28,275 nucleotides of DNA from Flavobacteriales bacterium UBA958 (GTDB lineage Bacteria > Bacteroidota > Bacteroidia > Flavobacteriales_D > Crocinitomicaceae), in NCBI GenBank assembly GCA_002293045.1, contig DBCM01000122.1, positions 1 to 28,275 of the forward strand, in the 5' to 3' direction. Within the stretch, counting starts at the first letter, position 1. Each line of letters opens with the position of its first letter. The notes below the pieces were generated by a model. That model was not told the DNA's origin. It made no database searches and was given only the letters and a program-made list of their open reading frames with translations. A program made the translations under genes and the position numbers. Positions 7,726-17,820 of the stretch are shown piece by piece.

Positions 7726-10700
7726 ATGAAAAAATTACTACCTGTTTTAACTCGTTTAAGCATTCTGGCTTGCATCTTGTTGTTTTCATCGACTGCATTT
7801 GGACAGCTTACTGGTATTAAGAATATTCCGGGGGATTACCCGAATGTCACTGCGGCTGTTACCGACTTAAACACGCAAGGTGTTGGTACTGGTGGGGTAA
7901 CCTTTAACGTTGCCGCTGGATTTACGGAGAGCACTACAGCTCAAATCACTATTACAGCCACGGGTTCAGCAGCAGACCCCATAGTTTTCCAAAAAAGTGG
8001 TGCTGGAGCAAATCCCATCATTTCGAGAACTGATGCGGGATTGCTAAGTACATCCACCTTGGGAGCGCAAGGGGATGCGGTAATTATGATATCTGGTTCA
8101 GATTTCGTTACCATTAATGGAATCGACATTCAGGCGACTACGTCTGCTATTGAATATGGGATTATGACCGATAAACCGAACGGTTCAGACGGTTGTAAAA
8201 ACATTACTATACAAAACTGTGTAATCACCATGACTAAGGGGACGAGTGGTTTTGTTGTTGGGGTACACATCAGTAATGGTCCGCTTACCACAGCTTCGGC
8301 TACTGGTCAAACCATTGCATCTGTTGCAGGAGCGAATGAAAATATTACTATTCTTGGAAATACCATCCAAAATGTACACAGCCCAATCTATGTGCGCGGT
8401 GGCGCCGGATCTTATGATCAAAATATCATTGTTGGTCAAAATGGCGCAGGAAACACCTTGCAAAATTTTGGAGGAGGTAGCGTAACCACTACCTACGGGG
8501 TTTATTTTATTTACGCAAATAATACAAGTGTAGATTACAATACCATTAACAACACATCGGGTGGCGGTACACCCCATGCATCTACTTATTATGGGATTTT
8601 TTACTCCATCGTAACTGGTATTGTTACTGGTAGCAACAATGCGTTTACTACGTCTGTCTCTGGTACCTCTGCGAGTTATTCTTTGTACAATGGAAACTTA
8701 GCAACATCAGAGGCCTTTAATAACAACACTTTTGCAAGTGGAACTTTTTCGTCTACAGGTGCGCACTACATGATTTATGCCTCTAACGGAACTACCAACA
8801 AAACCATTAATGCCAACAGCATCGTAGGTACTTTTGCAAGGACGGGTGCGGGGGCAATTTATGGATATTACAACTTCGGTAGTCCAGCGGGAGGAACAGA
8901 AACGATTACCAATAATAATTTTAGCAACATTACCAACACGGGTTCTGGAGCTATTTATGGAATATACACCTTTACAACAACTTCACAAAACAGAACGTGT
9001 ACGGGTAACACCTTTAATAATTTAACTGCAGGTACAGGATTAGTTTATGCATGTTACGCTGTGAGTGGCAACAACAACGTTGTCAATAACAATATTATCA
9101 ACAATATTAATACGAGCGGTACTGTATATGGGATTTACGCGTCTGGAACGAATTTTACTGCTACTAATAATAAAATCTCCAATGTTAGTACGGGAGGCAC
9201 CTTCTATGGGATATATGCTTATGGTCCAACTTCAACGATCACCAATGATACGATTTTCAGTATTACACAAACAGCTGCGGGTACAACCTACGGAATTTTT
9301 GTTTCCACTTCAGTTTCAACCTTGGGAACAGTAAGCAACTGCGAAGTGCGAAACATGGTTTCTGCGGGATCAACCCTAGCAGGAATGTATGTTGGGCAAG
9401 CAGCGGGAACCATCTCCAGAAATAAAGTGTTTAACCTGACTAGTACGAGTACCACTACGCCAACGGTTTCCGGAATAATCGTGTATTCCAACGGAATGGA
9501 TTTGGTAAATAACATTATTGGAGACATCAAGGCCCCTGCAGCGAACACCCTTAGTGCTATTACGCCATCAGTTCGTGGTATTAATATAACGAGTACATCT
9601 GCTCTTAAAAATATAAACCTATACCATAATTCAGTTTACTTGAATGCTTCGAGTACAGGGGCCAATTTTGGTACCGCAGGGGTATTTGCTACCAACAGTA
9701 TAACAGCTACTTCCGCTCGCTTGAAAATGGTAGGTAATATCATTGTAAACGTATCTAATCCAAACGGTACAGGAGTTGTTTCCGCATTAACACGGTCTGC
9801 CGTAGGCTTAGCGAACTTTGACGTGACCTCAAACAATAACTTATATTATGCTGGTTCACCATCAGCTAATAAGGTTATTTTCAATGATGGAACGAACCTG
9901 ATTCAAACGCTTGGAGGGTATCAAACGTTCGCGCTTTCAGAGGGTTCATCATTGTCATTTTTACCGAACTTCTTAAGTACGGCAGCAGCGAATGCTAACT
10001 TCGTACATATTGATCCGGCCACGCCAACACAACTAGAAAGTGGTAGCATCAACTTGAACATTGCAAATGACTTTGACGGTGATATTCGTGCATTAGCGGC
10101 TGGATATGCCGGTACAGGTTCTGCACCAGATATCGGTGCTGATGAATTCAATGGAATCACACCTGCGCCATCTATTGTAATAGCTTCGGTTGTGCCTTCA
10201 GCAACCAATCAGTGTGCCACAGCGGCACGCGTAATTAACGCTACCATAACTACTGTCTCAGGTACAATTACCGGAGCCAACTTAAATTACGCATTTAATG
10301 GAGTAGCCCAACCAACTATAGCTATGGTAAACACAGTCGGAAGTAATTGGACCGCAACCATTCCTGCTTCAGTTCCTGTTAACGCTACGGTTACTTGGTC
10401 AATTACTGCTTCAAATACAGTTCCTTTAAATACCACCTACACCGGCACAACCTATGCGGATGAACCCCTTCTTGGCGTAACAGCCTTTGCATATAATGCT
10501 GCGAGCCCGATTTGTTTTGGCCAAAGTTCCTCACTGCAAGTGAACTTAACCTCCACCAACGCCCCGGTGAATTATCCACTACCCACAGTGTCTCAAGCTA
10601 CTGCCGATGAAGACCTTGGTACAGTTCTTATAACTCAAGGAGCCACAACTATTATCAACAACGTTTCTACTATTAATAGCTTAACAGGGACTATGGGTAC

Positions 10701-13700
10701 TGCAACCGGAACCGCGGGTAGTTACTCCAACTTTACAGCATTTGGTCCAGACACCTTAACGGCTGGTCAAACATACAACTTCTCACTTACAAGTTTAACT
10801 ACTGGGTCGTCATATAACAACCACATGAGGATATATATTGACCTTAACAGAAATGGTTTATTTACTGATGCGGGCGAGTGCATGTATTTCCCTGCTGCCA
10901 ATGTTCTTGGACCGCATACAGAAACGGGGTCATTTATTGTTCCATTAACTGCCTTTGGTGGATTAACTAGAATGCGTGTTTTCTGTTACGAAGGTACTCC
11001 TAGTGCTACCTACATTAATGCATTCAGTTATGGAGAATTCGAAGATTATTTAATTTTCATGAATAGCCCAATTCAAGGTGGAGGTGCGGTTCCCGCAATT
11101 ACGTCGGTAGCATGGAATGGACCAATAAATGGTGCCATGGGAACAGGTAACCCACTATCTATTACACCAAATGCTACGGATGCGTATACCGCAACGGTTA
11201 CGGCAGCAGGTTGTACCGTAAATTCAAACGCCACTACGGTTACGGTTAATCCATTGCCTTCTGCTCCAAGTGCTACAAACAGCACACAATGTGGTTTAGG
11301 TACACCAACTGCTGCTGTAGCATCAACAGCTGGAGTCGCTGGAAACGGTCAGTTCTTTTGGTTCAATGCCGCAAACAATGGTTCTTTAGTTCAAACTCCA
11401 CCAATAGGAGCATATACAACGTTTTATTCTGATACTTTCGCTGCACCAAACGTTGCTGCCGGTGCTACCCTTTCAGGAAGCGCAAATTTAATTGCTTTCC
11501 CAGGTGAACTTGAACTATTCTCAAACTTAACAAATCAAATCGGAGGTATAACGGTAAACGCTGGGGTAAATGCCACAGCTTACATGGTTGATTTCGATTT
11601 AGCAACTTCGACAGGTGCCGATGGGTTATCATACAGCTTCGGAGATGATGTAAATGCCTCTGCGACAACTCCTTCTCAAGAAAAAGGTTCAGGTAGTAAA
11701 TTGAAAATTAGTTTTGACTCTTACGGCGCAATGCCAAATGGTCAAGGGATCTACCTTCTTTATAATAATACTGCGGCTTCGTTTGATGGAGCTACCCCAG
11801 GTGTTCTTGCTTACACTGCTAACAATGCATGGGTTAATGATACCAACCATGTATCCATCATGATTGACAACGCAGGTAAACTTACATTGGCAATTGGTGC
11901 TAACGTTATATTTAATGGCGTACAATTACCAGCCTCCTACTTAGCGGCTGATAAATCCACATGGAAACACGCAATCGCCGGTAGAACGGGTGGTATATCC
12001 ATGATGGCTCGTATTGATAACTTATTAATTCAATATGCGACAAATACCCCTGGTTTTGTTACTTATCAAACTCCAATCAACGCTACTAATACCTATTACG
12101 TTTCAGAACAGGGTACTAATGGTTGTTATTCACCATTAACTCCTATTACGGTAACAGTAGTTAACCCAGACCCAATTGTAGTTACTCCTGGTGTTACTGC
12201 TTCCTTGTGCATGGGACAAAGCATTACGATTAATGCTACGTCAAATGCCAACCCTGCATATACATTCTCTTGGGATGCAAACACATATAATGGTTCTGGT
12301 TTCAATAACCCATTGGCAGGTGCACAACAAACGATTACACCTACAATTGATGGATCATACATTTATACTGTAACTGGTACTAATGGTGTCTGTACAGCTA
12401 CTGCAACAGTAACAACAGCGGCTAATGCGCTGCCAGTTATCACAAGCGTTACCGGGTCGCCAGCTGCTATATGTAATAACGATACCATTAACTTAGCTGT
12501 TTCTAGTTTTGTGAATGGTCCTCAAGTTCTGCCTGCAGGATATTGCGCGGTACAAAATGCTGGAGGATCCGGATCACTCATTCATAATGTAGTATTCAAT
12601 ACCATTAGTAATAACACTGCTGCAAGCCCTGCTGTTGCACCTTACTACACAATTTACAACCAAACAACCACTGTGAATATCGGTCAAACGTATCCATTAA
12701 CGGTTACAATTGATCCATTAGGGATTTATTCATTAACTACCGCTTCGGTTTGGATTGACTTTAACAGAAATGGTATTTATGAAGTTACTGAATGGGTCAA
12801 TGCCGGTATTAATATTCCATCAGGCACATCAAATACAGTGAATATTACGATACCTGCTAACGCACTTCCAGGATTAACTGGGATGCGCATTAGAACACGA
12901 GGAAATACGTTAAATAATGCTACCTATGGTTGTACTTACATGGGTTCTGGAGAATCTGAAGATTACCAAGTGAATATTCAAGCGGCTCCCGCTAATCCAT
13001 ACACCTACACGTGGAATACTATTCCTGCAGCCACGGGTACAAATACCACTACCCCTGCCATCAATAATACCGCTTCAAACTTAGTAGTAACGTATATTGT
13101 AACCGCTACAGACAATGTAACGGGATGTGTAAGTCAAGATACCACAAACAACATTACAATATATCCGCCAATTTTACCACCAACCGTAGTAAACAGCGCA
13201 CATTGTGGTATCCAAGTACCAACAGCTGTAGCGAATGACGTTAATGGATTCGTAGGGCCGAATTACAATTGGTATGCAACCGCAGTAAATTCAAATGCTC
13301 TTCAAGCTACAGCAGCGAATACCTATAATTCCTTGGTTGGAAATACCACCACTTTATATGTTTCTGTTGAAGACACCTTGACGGGTTGTGAAACAGCCAG
13401 CACGCCAGTAACCATTACCGTTGCTGCAGGACCGGCTTTAACACTAGCCTCTACTTTGGATTCTATTTGCGTTGGTAATACTACTGCAGCCATAGGCTTA
13501 AGTGCCGGTGGGGCAACTTATAACACCTATAGTTGGTCACCCGCAGCGGGAGTAAGCGGTAATGAAATTACGGGATGGTCTTTCAACCCTGCCGTGAGTA
13601 CTGTCTACACCTTGAGTGCTTCACAATCAGCAGCACCCAACTGTAGTAATCAAGATACCATCAGCATTCAAGTGGATCAAGTAATCCCTCCTGCACCAAC

Positions 13701-16700
13701 CGTAGCCCAAAACTCATTTAATGTATGTTCAGGAACGAATAGCATTTTGCTTGGTGCATCTTCTCCTATCGTAAATAATACCTTTACGTATACGTTAAAC
13801 TTCTTTGACTCATTTGGTGACGGTTGGAATGGTAATACCATTAACGTAAATGTGAACGGTGTAGCCGTACTGAGCGGCGTTACCCTACCTTCCGGTTCTA
13901 ATGGATCAGCTACATTTACAGTAAATGGTGGACAATCCATTACTACCCAATTTAATGCCATTGGAGCTTGGATTAGCGAGTGTACTTATAATATAGTGGA
14001 TAACAACGGTAACGTTGTATTCTCTGGTACTCCTGGAAGTGCTTCTGGTCCTCCGAGCTTAACCGTCCCTTATGTGGTGCCAAGTTCTCCACAGCCGAAC
14101 TTTGTAATTAACTGGTACAATGCCTCTACCAATGGAACCAATGTTGGTACGGGTTCACCTTTACAAGCTGTTGGAACAACGGTAATGCCTACAGCGACAA
14201 ACGGAACATATACATTCTATGCTGGATTAAGCTTAGGAGCATGTAACAGTGCAACAACAATTCCAGTAACGGTAAATGTTGCAGATGTTGCAGGTACGCT
14301 AACGGCAGTTAATACATGTATTAATACAACAAATGGTACATTCACGGCATCTAACTTTACCTGTGGTACTGCACCATTTGACTATTCGGTGAATAATGGC
14401 CCTTATGGTCCTATTCCTACCAACCTAGCGGCTGGTACCTATGCAGTAATCATTCGAGATGCGAACTTATTGTTCTCTCCTACTTATACAATTACTGTAG
14501 GTGTCGACAGTACGATTCCTCCAGCACCAAGTGTACCGCAAGCACTCTATTCTGCTTGTACAGGAGTTAACAGCATATTACTTGCCGCTACTCCTCCGGT
14601 TTTACAAGGAAGCCAAACGTATACCTTGAATTTCTTTGACTCATTCGGTGACGGATGGAATGGAAACACGATCAATGTATTGATTAATGGTGTACCTGTA
14701 TTGAATGGAGTAACCTTACCTAACGGTTCAAATGGTACTGCAACCTTTACCGTGAACAACGGTGACGTACTTACTACTCAATTCAATGCCATTGGTGCTT
14801 GGATTGCAGAATGTACGTATTCTATCACTGGACCTGGTAATACGCTTATTTTCTCTGGTACGCCGGCAAGTGCAGTAGGACCACCGAGCTTAACAAACGG
14901 AATTACGATTTCTACACCACCGGCAAATCCACAACCTAACTATGTGTTAAATTGGTACAATGCATCAACTAACGGAACATATGTTGGAACGGGATCGCCT
15001 TTAGAAGCGGTTGGAACGACTGTTATGCCAACGGCAGCGAATGGAGCCTATTCATTCTATGTTGGTACATCTCTTGGTTCTTGTAATAGCTCAACAACTA
15101 CACTGGTAACGGTGAATGTTTCTGACGTTGCTGCTACGATTACCCCAATTAATGCTACATGTAATGGCGTAGCGAATGGTTCATTTACCGCCACTAACTT
15201 TACCTGTGGTACTGGTCCTTTCGACTATTCGGTAAATAACGGAGCATTTGGTGCGATTCCTACGAATTTGCCTGCTGGTAACCATACTGTAGTAATACGA
15301 GATGCAAACAACTTATTGTCTTCTATATACAACATTACCATAACGCAACCGGCTTGGTTTATAAACCCTCCTGTTGCTGCAGCGAACGGTTCAGCATGTT
15401 ATGGCGATACCTCAGAAATCATAAGTGCAACTTCAAGTATCAATGGACAAACGTCAACGGTAAGTCAAACATTTACACTCGCAAGCAATGTATTCTTTGG
15501 TGGAGGTGGTACGCAATCCTTTACCCAGAATATTAATTTGCCTGCTGGAGCTACGGTTACAGGAACACAATTGTCTTTTAACAATGTAAGTACAAGTAAT
15601 TTTGGATGGCCTTCAGATTTTAATGTTTCGTTAACAGGTGCGTCAACGCTTGGTTCAACAGTACTTGCCTTTGTAAACCAGGAAGTTTCCAATGCTGGCC
15701 CTTATTTACAAAACCCAAGCTTATTAAATAATAACGGAGGAAATGTTACCGTGAATATTACCAATACCTACCCACCTGGAACTGGGTTCTTTGGATCGGT
15801 AACGCTCATTGTTACTTACTCTATTCCTGCTCCTGCTGCTGTTATGACATGGTGGAACGCACCCACAGCAGGTAATCAAGTTGGAACAGGAGCTAGCTTG
15901 GAATCAGTTGGTACGAGTGTACTTGTTAATACACTAACACCAGGGGTATATAACTTCTATGCACAAGGTGAAGATGGAGGGTGTACTTCAGCTACGCGTA
16001 CCTTAGTGACTGTTACTGTTCATGCATTACCGCAAGTAAATGGAGGAAACAATGCAGCGATTTGTATTGGTCAATCCACTACACTTACAGCAACTGGAGC
16101 GACAACGTATACTTGGAACAATGGGGTATCTAACGGTGTTGCCTTTACTCCAAACGCGACCAACAATTACATTGTTAACGGTATTGATGTTAACGGTTGT
16201 GCTAATCAAGATACGGTAACAGTTGTTGTTAACGCACTTCCTATCGTTTCAGCTGGACCAAACCAAACCGTGTGTTTGAATACGCCTGTAGTACTTTCTG
16301 GTTCAGGAGCAACGAGCTATACTTGGACTAATGGAATTAGTAATAACACACCATTTACTCCAGTGACCACAAACAACTACATAGTAACAGGAACTGATGG
16401 AAACGGATGTGTGAATACAGATACTGCTACAGTGACTGTGTTACCGTTACCTAACGTTAATGCGGGTCAAGACTTTGCAATATGCGTTGGATTAGGTTCT
16501 ACCTTAACTGCGACTGGAGCTAGTACATATCAATGGAACAACAACGTTCTTAACGGCGTTACCTTCTTCCCGAACACTTCCAATACGTATACCGTAATCG
16601 GTACCGGAGCGAACGGATGTTCCGCACAAGATTCAGTTGTTGTGACGGTAAATACCACACCAACCATCTCCTTAACCAATGGTGGAGCAGCGTGTGCCAA

Positions 16701-17802
16701 CGGAAACGTTGCATTGAACGCTACGACAACAGGTGCATTCGGTGGATTCTGGTCTAGTACTAATGGAACTGGTACATTCGGACCTAACGTTTCAAATGCG
16801 AACGTAATCTACAACGCAAATGCGAATGATCCAGCTACCGTTACCTTTGTATATGTGGCATTCAATCAGTGTGGAGCATCCAACGATACCACTACGATTA
16901 ACATCCTTGGATTGCCAACAGTTAATGCAGGTATAGATGCCTCGGTATGTACTGGAACGAATACCACACTTACCGCTACTTCAACAGGTACCGTGGTTTG
17001 GAATAACGGTGTTCTAGACGGTGTTGCATTCCCTGCTGTGGGTGGAACTAGCAACTACATTGCAACTGCCACAGGTGCTAATGGATGTACTAACACAGAT
17101 ACGGTAGCAGTTACTGGTCTTGCCTTACCTCAAGTGAATGCAGGAAGTGACCAAACCGTTTGTGCAGGTGACTTCGTTACCCTTTCTGCCAGCGGTGCAG
17201 TTACCTATGCTTGGGATAACAACGTGATTGATGGTGTTCCTGTAGCCCCATTGGCGACAACAACTTATACTGTAACGGGAACAGGTGCTAACGGTTGTGA
17301 CAACACAGACAACGTAACAGTTACTGTGAATGCCTTACCAAATGCAGTGGCAATTCAAGCGGATCCTGTTACCTTGGTAGCAACTCCTGCAGGTGCAACC
17401 TACCAATGGATTGATTGTGCTTCAGGTCAGATCATTGCTGATGCCACAAACGATACCTTAGTGGCAACTGCTAATGGAAGCTACGCAGTGATTGTGACCA
17501 ATGCCAATGGATGTTCTGATACCTCAAATTGTATGATTGTGGATCAAGTAGGAATCTACTTCCCAGAATCTGCAGTGATTGGATTGTATCCTAACCCAAC
17601 CAATGGAATGGTGACCTTAGAACTCCCTGCACAAGACGGAGCAACTGCTTTTGTTTATGATGCACAAGGTAAATTGATTCTAACCGTAGCGAATGCTCAG
17701 AACGGAGAACAATTCGACCTTAGCAAATTAAGTACTGGAGTTTATACCTTCCGTGTTACATTGAACAACTTAACACACATTGAGAAAGTGGTTAAACACT
17801 AA
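7726..17802 (+). CDS. Giant (3358-residue) modular T9SS surface protein, probable adhesin
   Basis: Signal peptide about 1-26 (SSTAFGQ). Residues about 28-805 are a right-handed beta-helix with many short Asn/Ile-rich turns, closing on PDIGADEF, typical of choice-of-anchor Q beta-helix heads. Next come two GEVED-type domains (about 948-1115, with IDLNRNG and GEFEDYLI; about 1599-1754, with IDFNRNG and GESEDYQV), a legume-lectin-like sandwich (about 1234-1442), two FDSFGDGWNG domains (about 2019-2122 and 2296-2402), two SprB-type repeats (about 2189-2259 and 2469-2541) and a jelly-roll-like domain (about 2576-2704). Ig-like units surround these. A stalk of six roughly 70-residue Ig/PKD units follows (about 2766-3204), then a penultimate Ig-like unit and the sorting domain (LYPNPTNGMVTLE to EKVVKH, about 3284-3358). 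No enzyme motif is seen. The SprB repeats hint at gliding or attachment, but no sprF/porP neighbour is present. Confidence 0.93.
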   Translation: MKKLLPVLTRLSILACILLFSSTAFGQLTGIKNIPGDYPNVTAAVTDLNTQGVGTGGVTFNVAAGFTESTTAQITITATGSAADPIVFQKSGAGANPIISRTDAGLLSTSTLGAQGDAVIMISGSDFVTINGIDIQATTSAIEYGIMTDKPNGSDGCKNITIQNCVITMTKGTSGFVVGVHISNGPLTTASATGQTIASVAGANENITILGNTIQNVHSPIYVRGGAGSYDQNIIVGQNGAGNTLQNFGGGSVTTTYGVYFIYANNTSVDYNTINNTSGGGTPHASTYYGIFYSIVTGIVTGSNNAFTTSVSGTSASYSLYNGNLATSEAFNNNTFASGTFSSTGAHYMIYASNGTTNKTINANSIVGTFARTGAGAIYGYYNFGSPAGGTETITNNNFSNITNTGSGAIYGIYTFTTTSQNRTCTGNTFNNLTAGTGLVYACYAVSGNNNVVNNNIINNINTSGTVYGIYASGTNFTATNNKISNVSTGGTFYGIYAYGPTSTITNDTIFSITQTAAGTTYGIFVSTSVSTLGTVSNCEVRNMVSAGSTLAGMYVGQAAGTISRNKVFNLTSTSTTTPTVSGIIVYSNGMDLVNNIIGDIKAPAANTLSAITPSVRGINITSTSALKNINLYHNSVYLNASSTGANFGTAGVFATNSITATSARLKMVGNIIVNVSNPNGTGVVSALTRSAVGLANFDVTSNNNLYYAGSPSANKVIFNDGTNLIQTLGGYQTFALSEGSSLSFLPNFLSTAAANANFVHIDPATPTQLESGSINLNIANDFDGDIRALAAGYAGTGSAPDIGADEFNGITPAPSIVIASVVPSATNQCATAARVINATITTVSGTITGANLNYAFNGVAQPTIAMVNTVGSNWTATIPASVPVNATVTWSITASNTVPLNTTYTGTTYADEPLLGVTAFAYNAASPICFGQSSSLQVNLTSTNAPVNYPLPTVSQATADEDLGTVLITQGATTIINNVSTINSLTGTMGTATGTAGSYSNFTAFGPDTLTAGQTYNFSLTSLTTGSSYNNHMRIYIDLNRNGLFTDAGECMYFPAANVLGPHTETGSFIVPLTAFGGLTRMRVFCYEGTPSATYINAFSYGEFEDYLIFMNSPIQGGGAVPAITSVAWNGPINGAMGTGNPLSITPNATDAYTATVTAAGCTVNSNATTVTVNPLPSAPSATNSTQCGLGTPTAAVASTAGVAGNGQFFWFNAANNGSLVQTPPIGAYTTFYSDTFAAPNVAAGATLSGSANLIAFPGELELFSNLTNQIGGITVNAGVNATAYMVDFDLATSTGADGLSYSFGDDVNASATTPSQEKGSGSKLKISFDSYGAMPNGQGIYLLYNNTAASFDGATPGVLAYTANNAWVNDTNHVSIMIDNAGKLTLAIGANVIFNGVQLPASYLAADKSTWKHAIAGRTGGISMMARIDNLLIQYATNTPGFVTYQTPINATNTYYVSEQGTNGCYSPLTPITVTVVNPDPIVVTPGVTASLCMGQSITINATSNANPAYTFSWDANTYNGSGFNNPLAGAQQTITPTIDGSYIYTVTGTNGVCTATATVTTAANALPVITSVTGSPAAICNNDTINLAVSSFVNGPQVLPAGYCAVQNAGGSGSLIHNVVFNTISNNTAASPAVAPYYTIYNQTTTVNIGQTYPLTVTIDPLGIYSLTTASVWIDFNRNGIYEVTEWVNAGINIPSGTSNTVNITIPANALPGLTGMRIRTRGNTLNNATYGCTYMGSGESEDYQVNIQAAPANPYTYTWNTIPAATGTNTTTPAINNTASNLVVTYIVTATDNVTGCVSQDTTNNITIYPPILPPTVVNSAHCGIQVPTAVANDVNGFVGPNYNWYATAVNSNALQATAANTYNSLVGNTTTLYVSVEDTLTGCETASTPVTITVAAGPALTLASTLDSICVGNTTAAIGLSAGGATYNTYSWSPAAGVSGNEITGWSFNPAVSTVYTLSASQSAAPNCSNQDTISIQVDQVIPPAPTVAQNSFNVCSGTNSILLGASSPIVNNTFTYTLNFFDSFGDGWNGNTINVNVNGVAVLSGVTLPSGSNGSATFTVNGGQSITTQFNAIGAWISECTYNIVDNNGNVVFSGTPGSASGPPSLTVPYVVPSSPQPNFVINWYNASTNGTNVGTGSPLQAVGTTVMPTATNGTYTFYAGLSLGACNSATTIPVTVNVADVAGTLTAVNTCINTTNGTFTASNFTCGTAPFDYSVNNGPYGPIPTNLAAGTYAVIIRDANLLFSPTYTITVGVDSTIPPAPSVPQALYSACTGVNSILLAATPPVLQGSQTYTLNFFDSFGDGWNGNTINVLINGVPVLNGVTLPNGSNGTATFTVNNGDVLTTQFNAIGAWIAECTYSITGPGNTLIFSGTPASAVGPPSLTNGITISTPPANPQPNYVLNWYNASTNGTYVGTGSPLEAVGTTVMPTAANGAYSFYVGTSLGSCNSSTTTLVTVNVSDVAATITPINATCNGVANGSFTATNFTCGTGPFDYSVNNGAFGAIPTNLPAGNHTVVIRDANNLLSSIYNITITQPAWFINPPVAAANGSACYGDTSEIISATSSINGQTSTVSQTFTLASNVFFGGGGTQSFTQNINLPAGATVTGTQLSFNNVSTSNFGWPSDFNVSLTGASTLGSTVLAFVNQEVSNAGPYLQNPSLLNNNGGNVTVNITNTYPPGTGFFGSVTLIVTYSIPAPAAVMTWWNAPTAGNQVGTGASLESVGTSVLVNTLTPGVYNFYAQGEDGGCTSATRTLVTVTVHALPQVNGGNNAAICIGQSTTLTATGATTYTWNNGVSNGVAFTPNATNNYIVNGIDVNGCANQDTVTVVVNALPIVSAGPNQTVCLNTPVVLSGSGATSYTWTNGISNNTPFTPVTTNNYIVTGTDGNGCVNTDTATVTVLPLPNVNAGQDFAICVGLGSTLTATGASTYQWNNNVLNGVTFFPNTSNTYTVIGTGANGCSAQDSVVVTVNTTPTISLTNGGAACANGNVALNATTTGAFGGFWSSTNGTGTFGPNVSNANVIYNANANDPATVTFVYVAFNQCGASNDTTTINILGLPTVNAGIDASVCTGTNTTLTATSTGTVVWNNGVLDGVAFPAVGGTSNYIATATGANGCTNTDTVAVTGLALPQVNAGSDQTVCAGDFVTLSASGAVTYAWDNNVIDGVPVAPLATTTYTVTGTGANGCDNTDNVTVTVNALPNAVAIQADPVTLVATPAGATYQWIDCASGQIIADATNDTLVATANGSYAVIVTNANGCSDTSNCMIVDQVGIYFPESAVIGLYPNPTNGMVTLELPAQDGATAFVYDAQGKLILTVANAQNGEQFDLSKLSTGVYTFRVTLNNLTHIEKVVKH
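13684..15350 (+). repeat. In-frame tandem duplication of an 831-base module in the giant gene
   Basis: Unit one is 13684-14514 and unit two starts at 14515. The IPPAP motif (13684 and 14515) and the FFDSFGDGWNG motif (13801 and 14632) are both offset by exactly 831 bases (277 codons). By the end of the unit (FDYSVNN, 14377 and 15220) the offset is 843, so unit two has gained four codons. Each unit encodes an Ig-like host domain with the FDSFGDGWNG domain inside it, followed by one SprB-type repeat. Confidence 0.88.
16021..17335 (+). repeat. Run of six Ig/PKD-like units forming the C-terminal stalk
   Basis: Units begin near 16026, 16237, 16446, 16660, 16911 and 17127. Five open with a form of LPxVNAGxDxxxC and close with NGCxxxDxVTV. 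The fourth (NGGAACANGNVALNATTTG) is divergent. Each unit has one Cys near its start and one near its end, suggesting one disulfide per unit. Confidence 0.8.
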
Positions 17803-17820
17803 TCAATCGAATAACTAATA

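Noticed and set aside
7941..17054. Many antisense and alternate-frame open frames of 60-130 codons inside the giant gene
   Set aside because: The plus-strand frame is unbroken for 3358 codons with clear domains. The others are short, hydrophobic Val/Leu-rich shadows of Thr/Asn codons.
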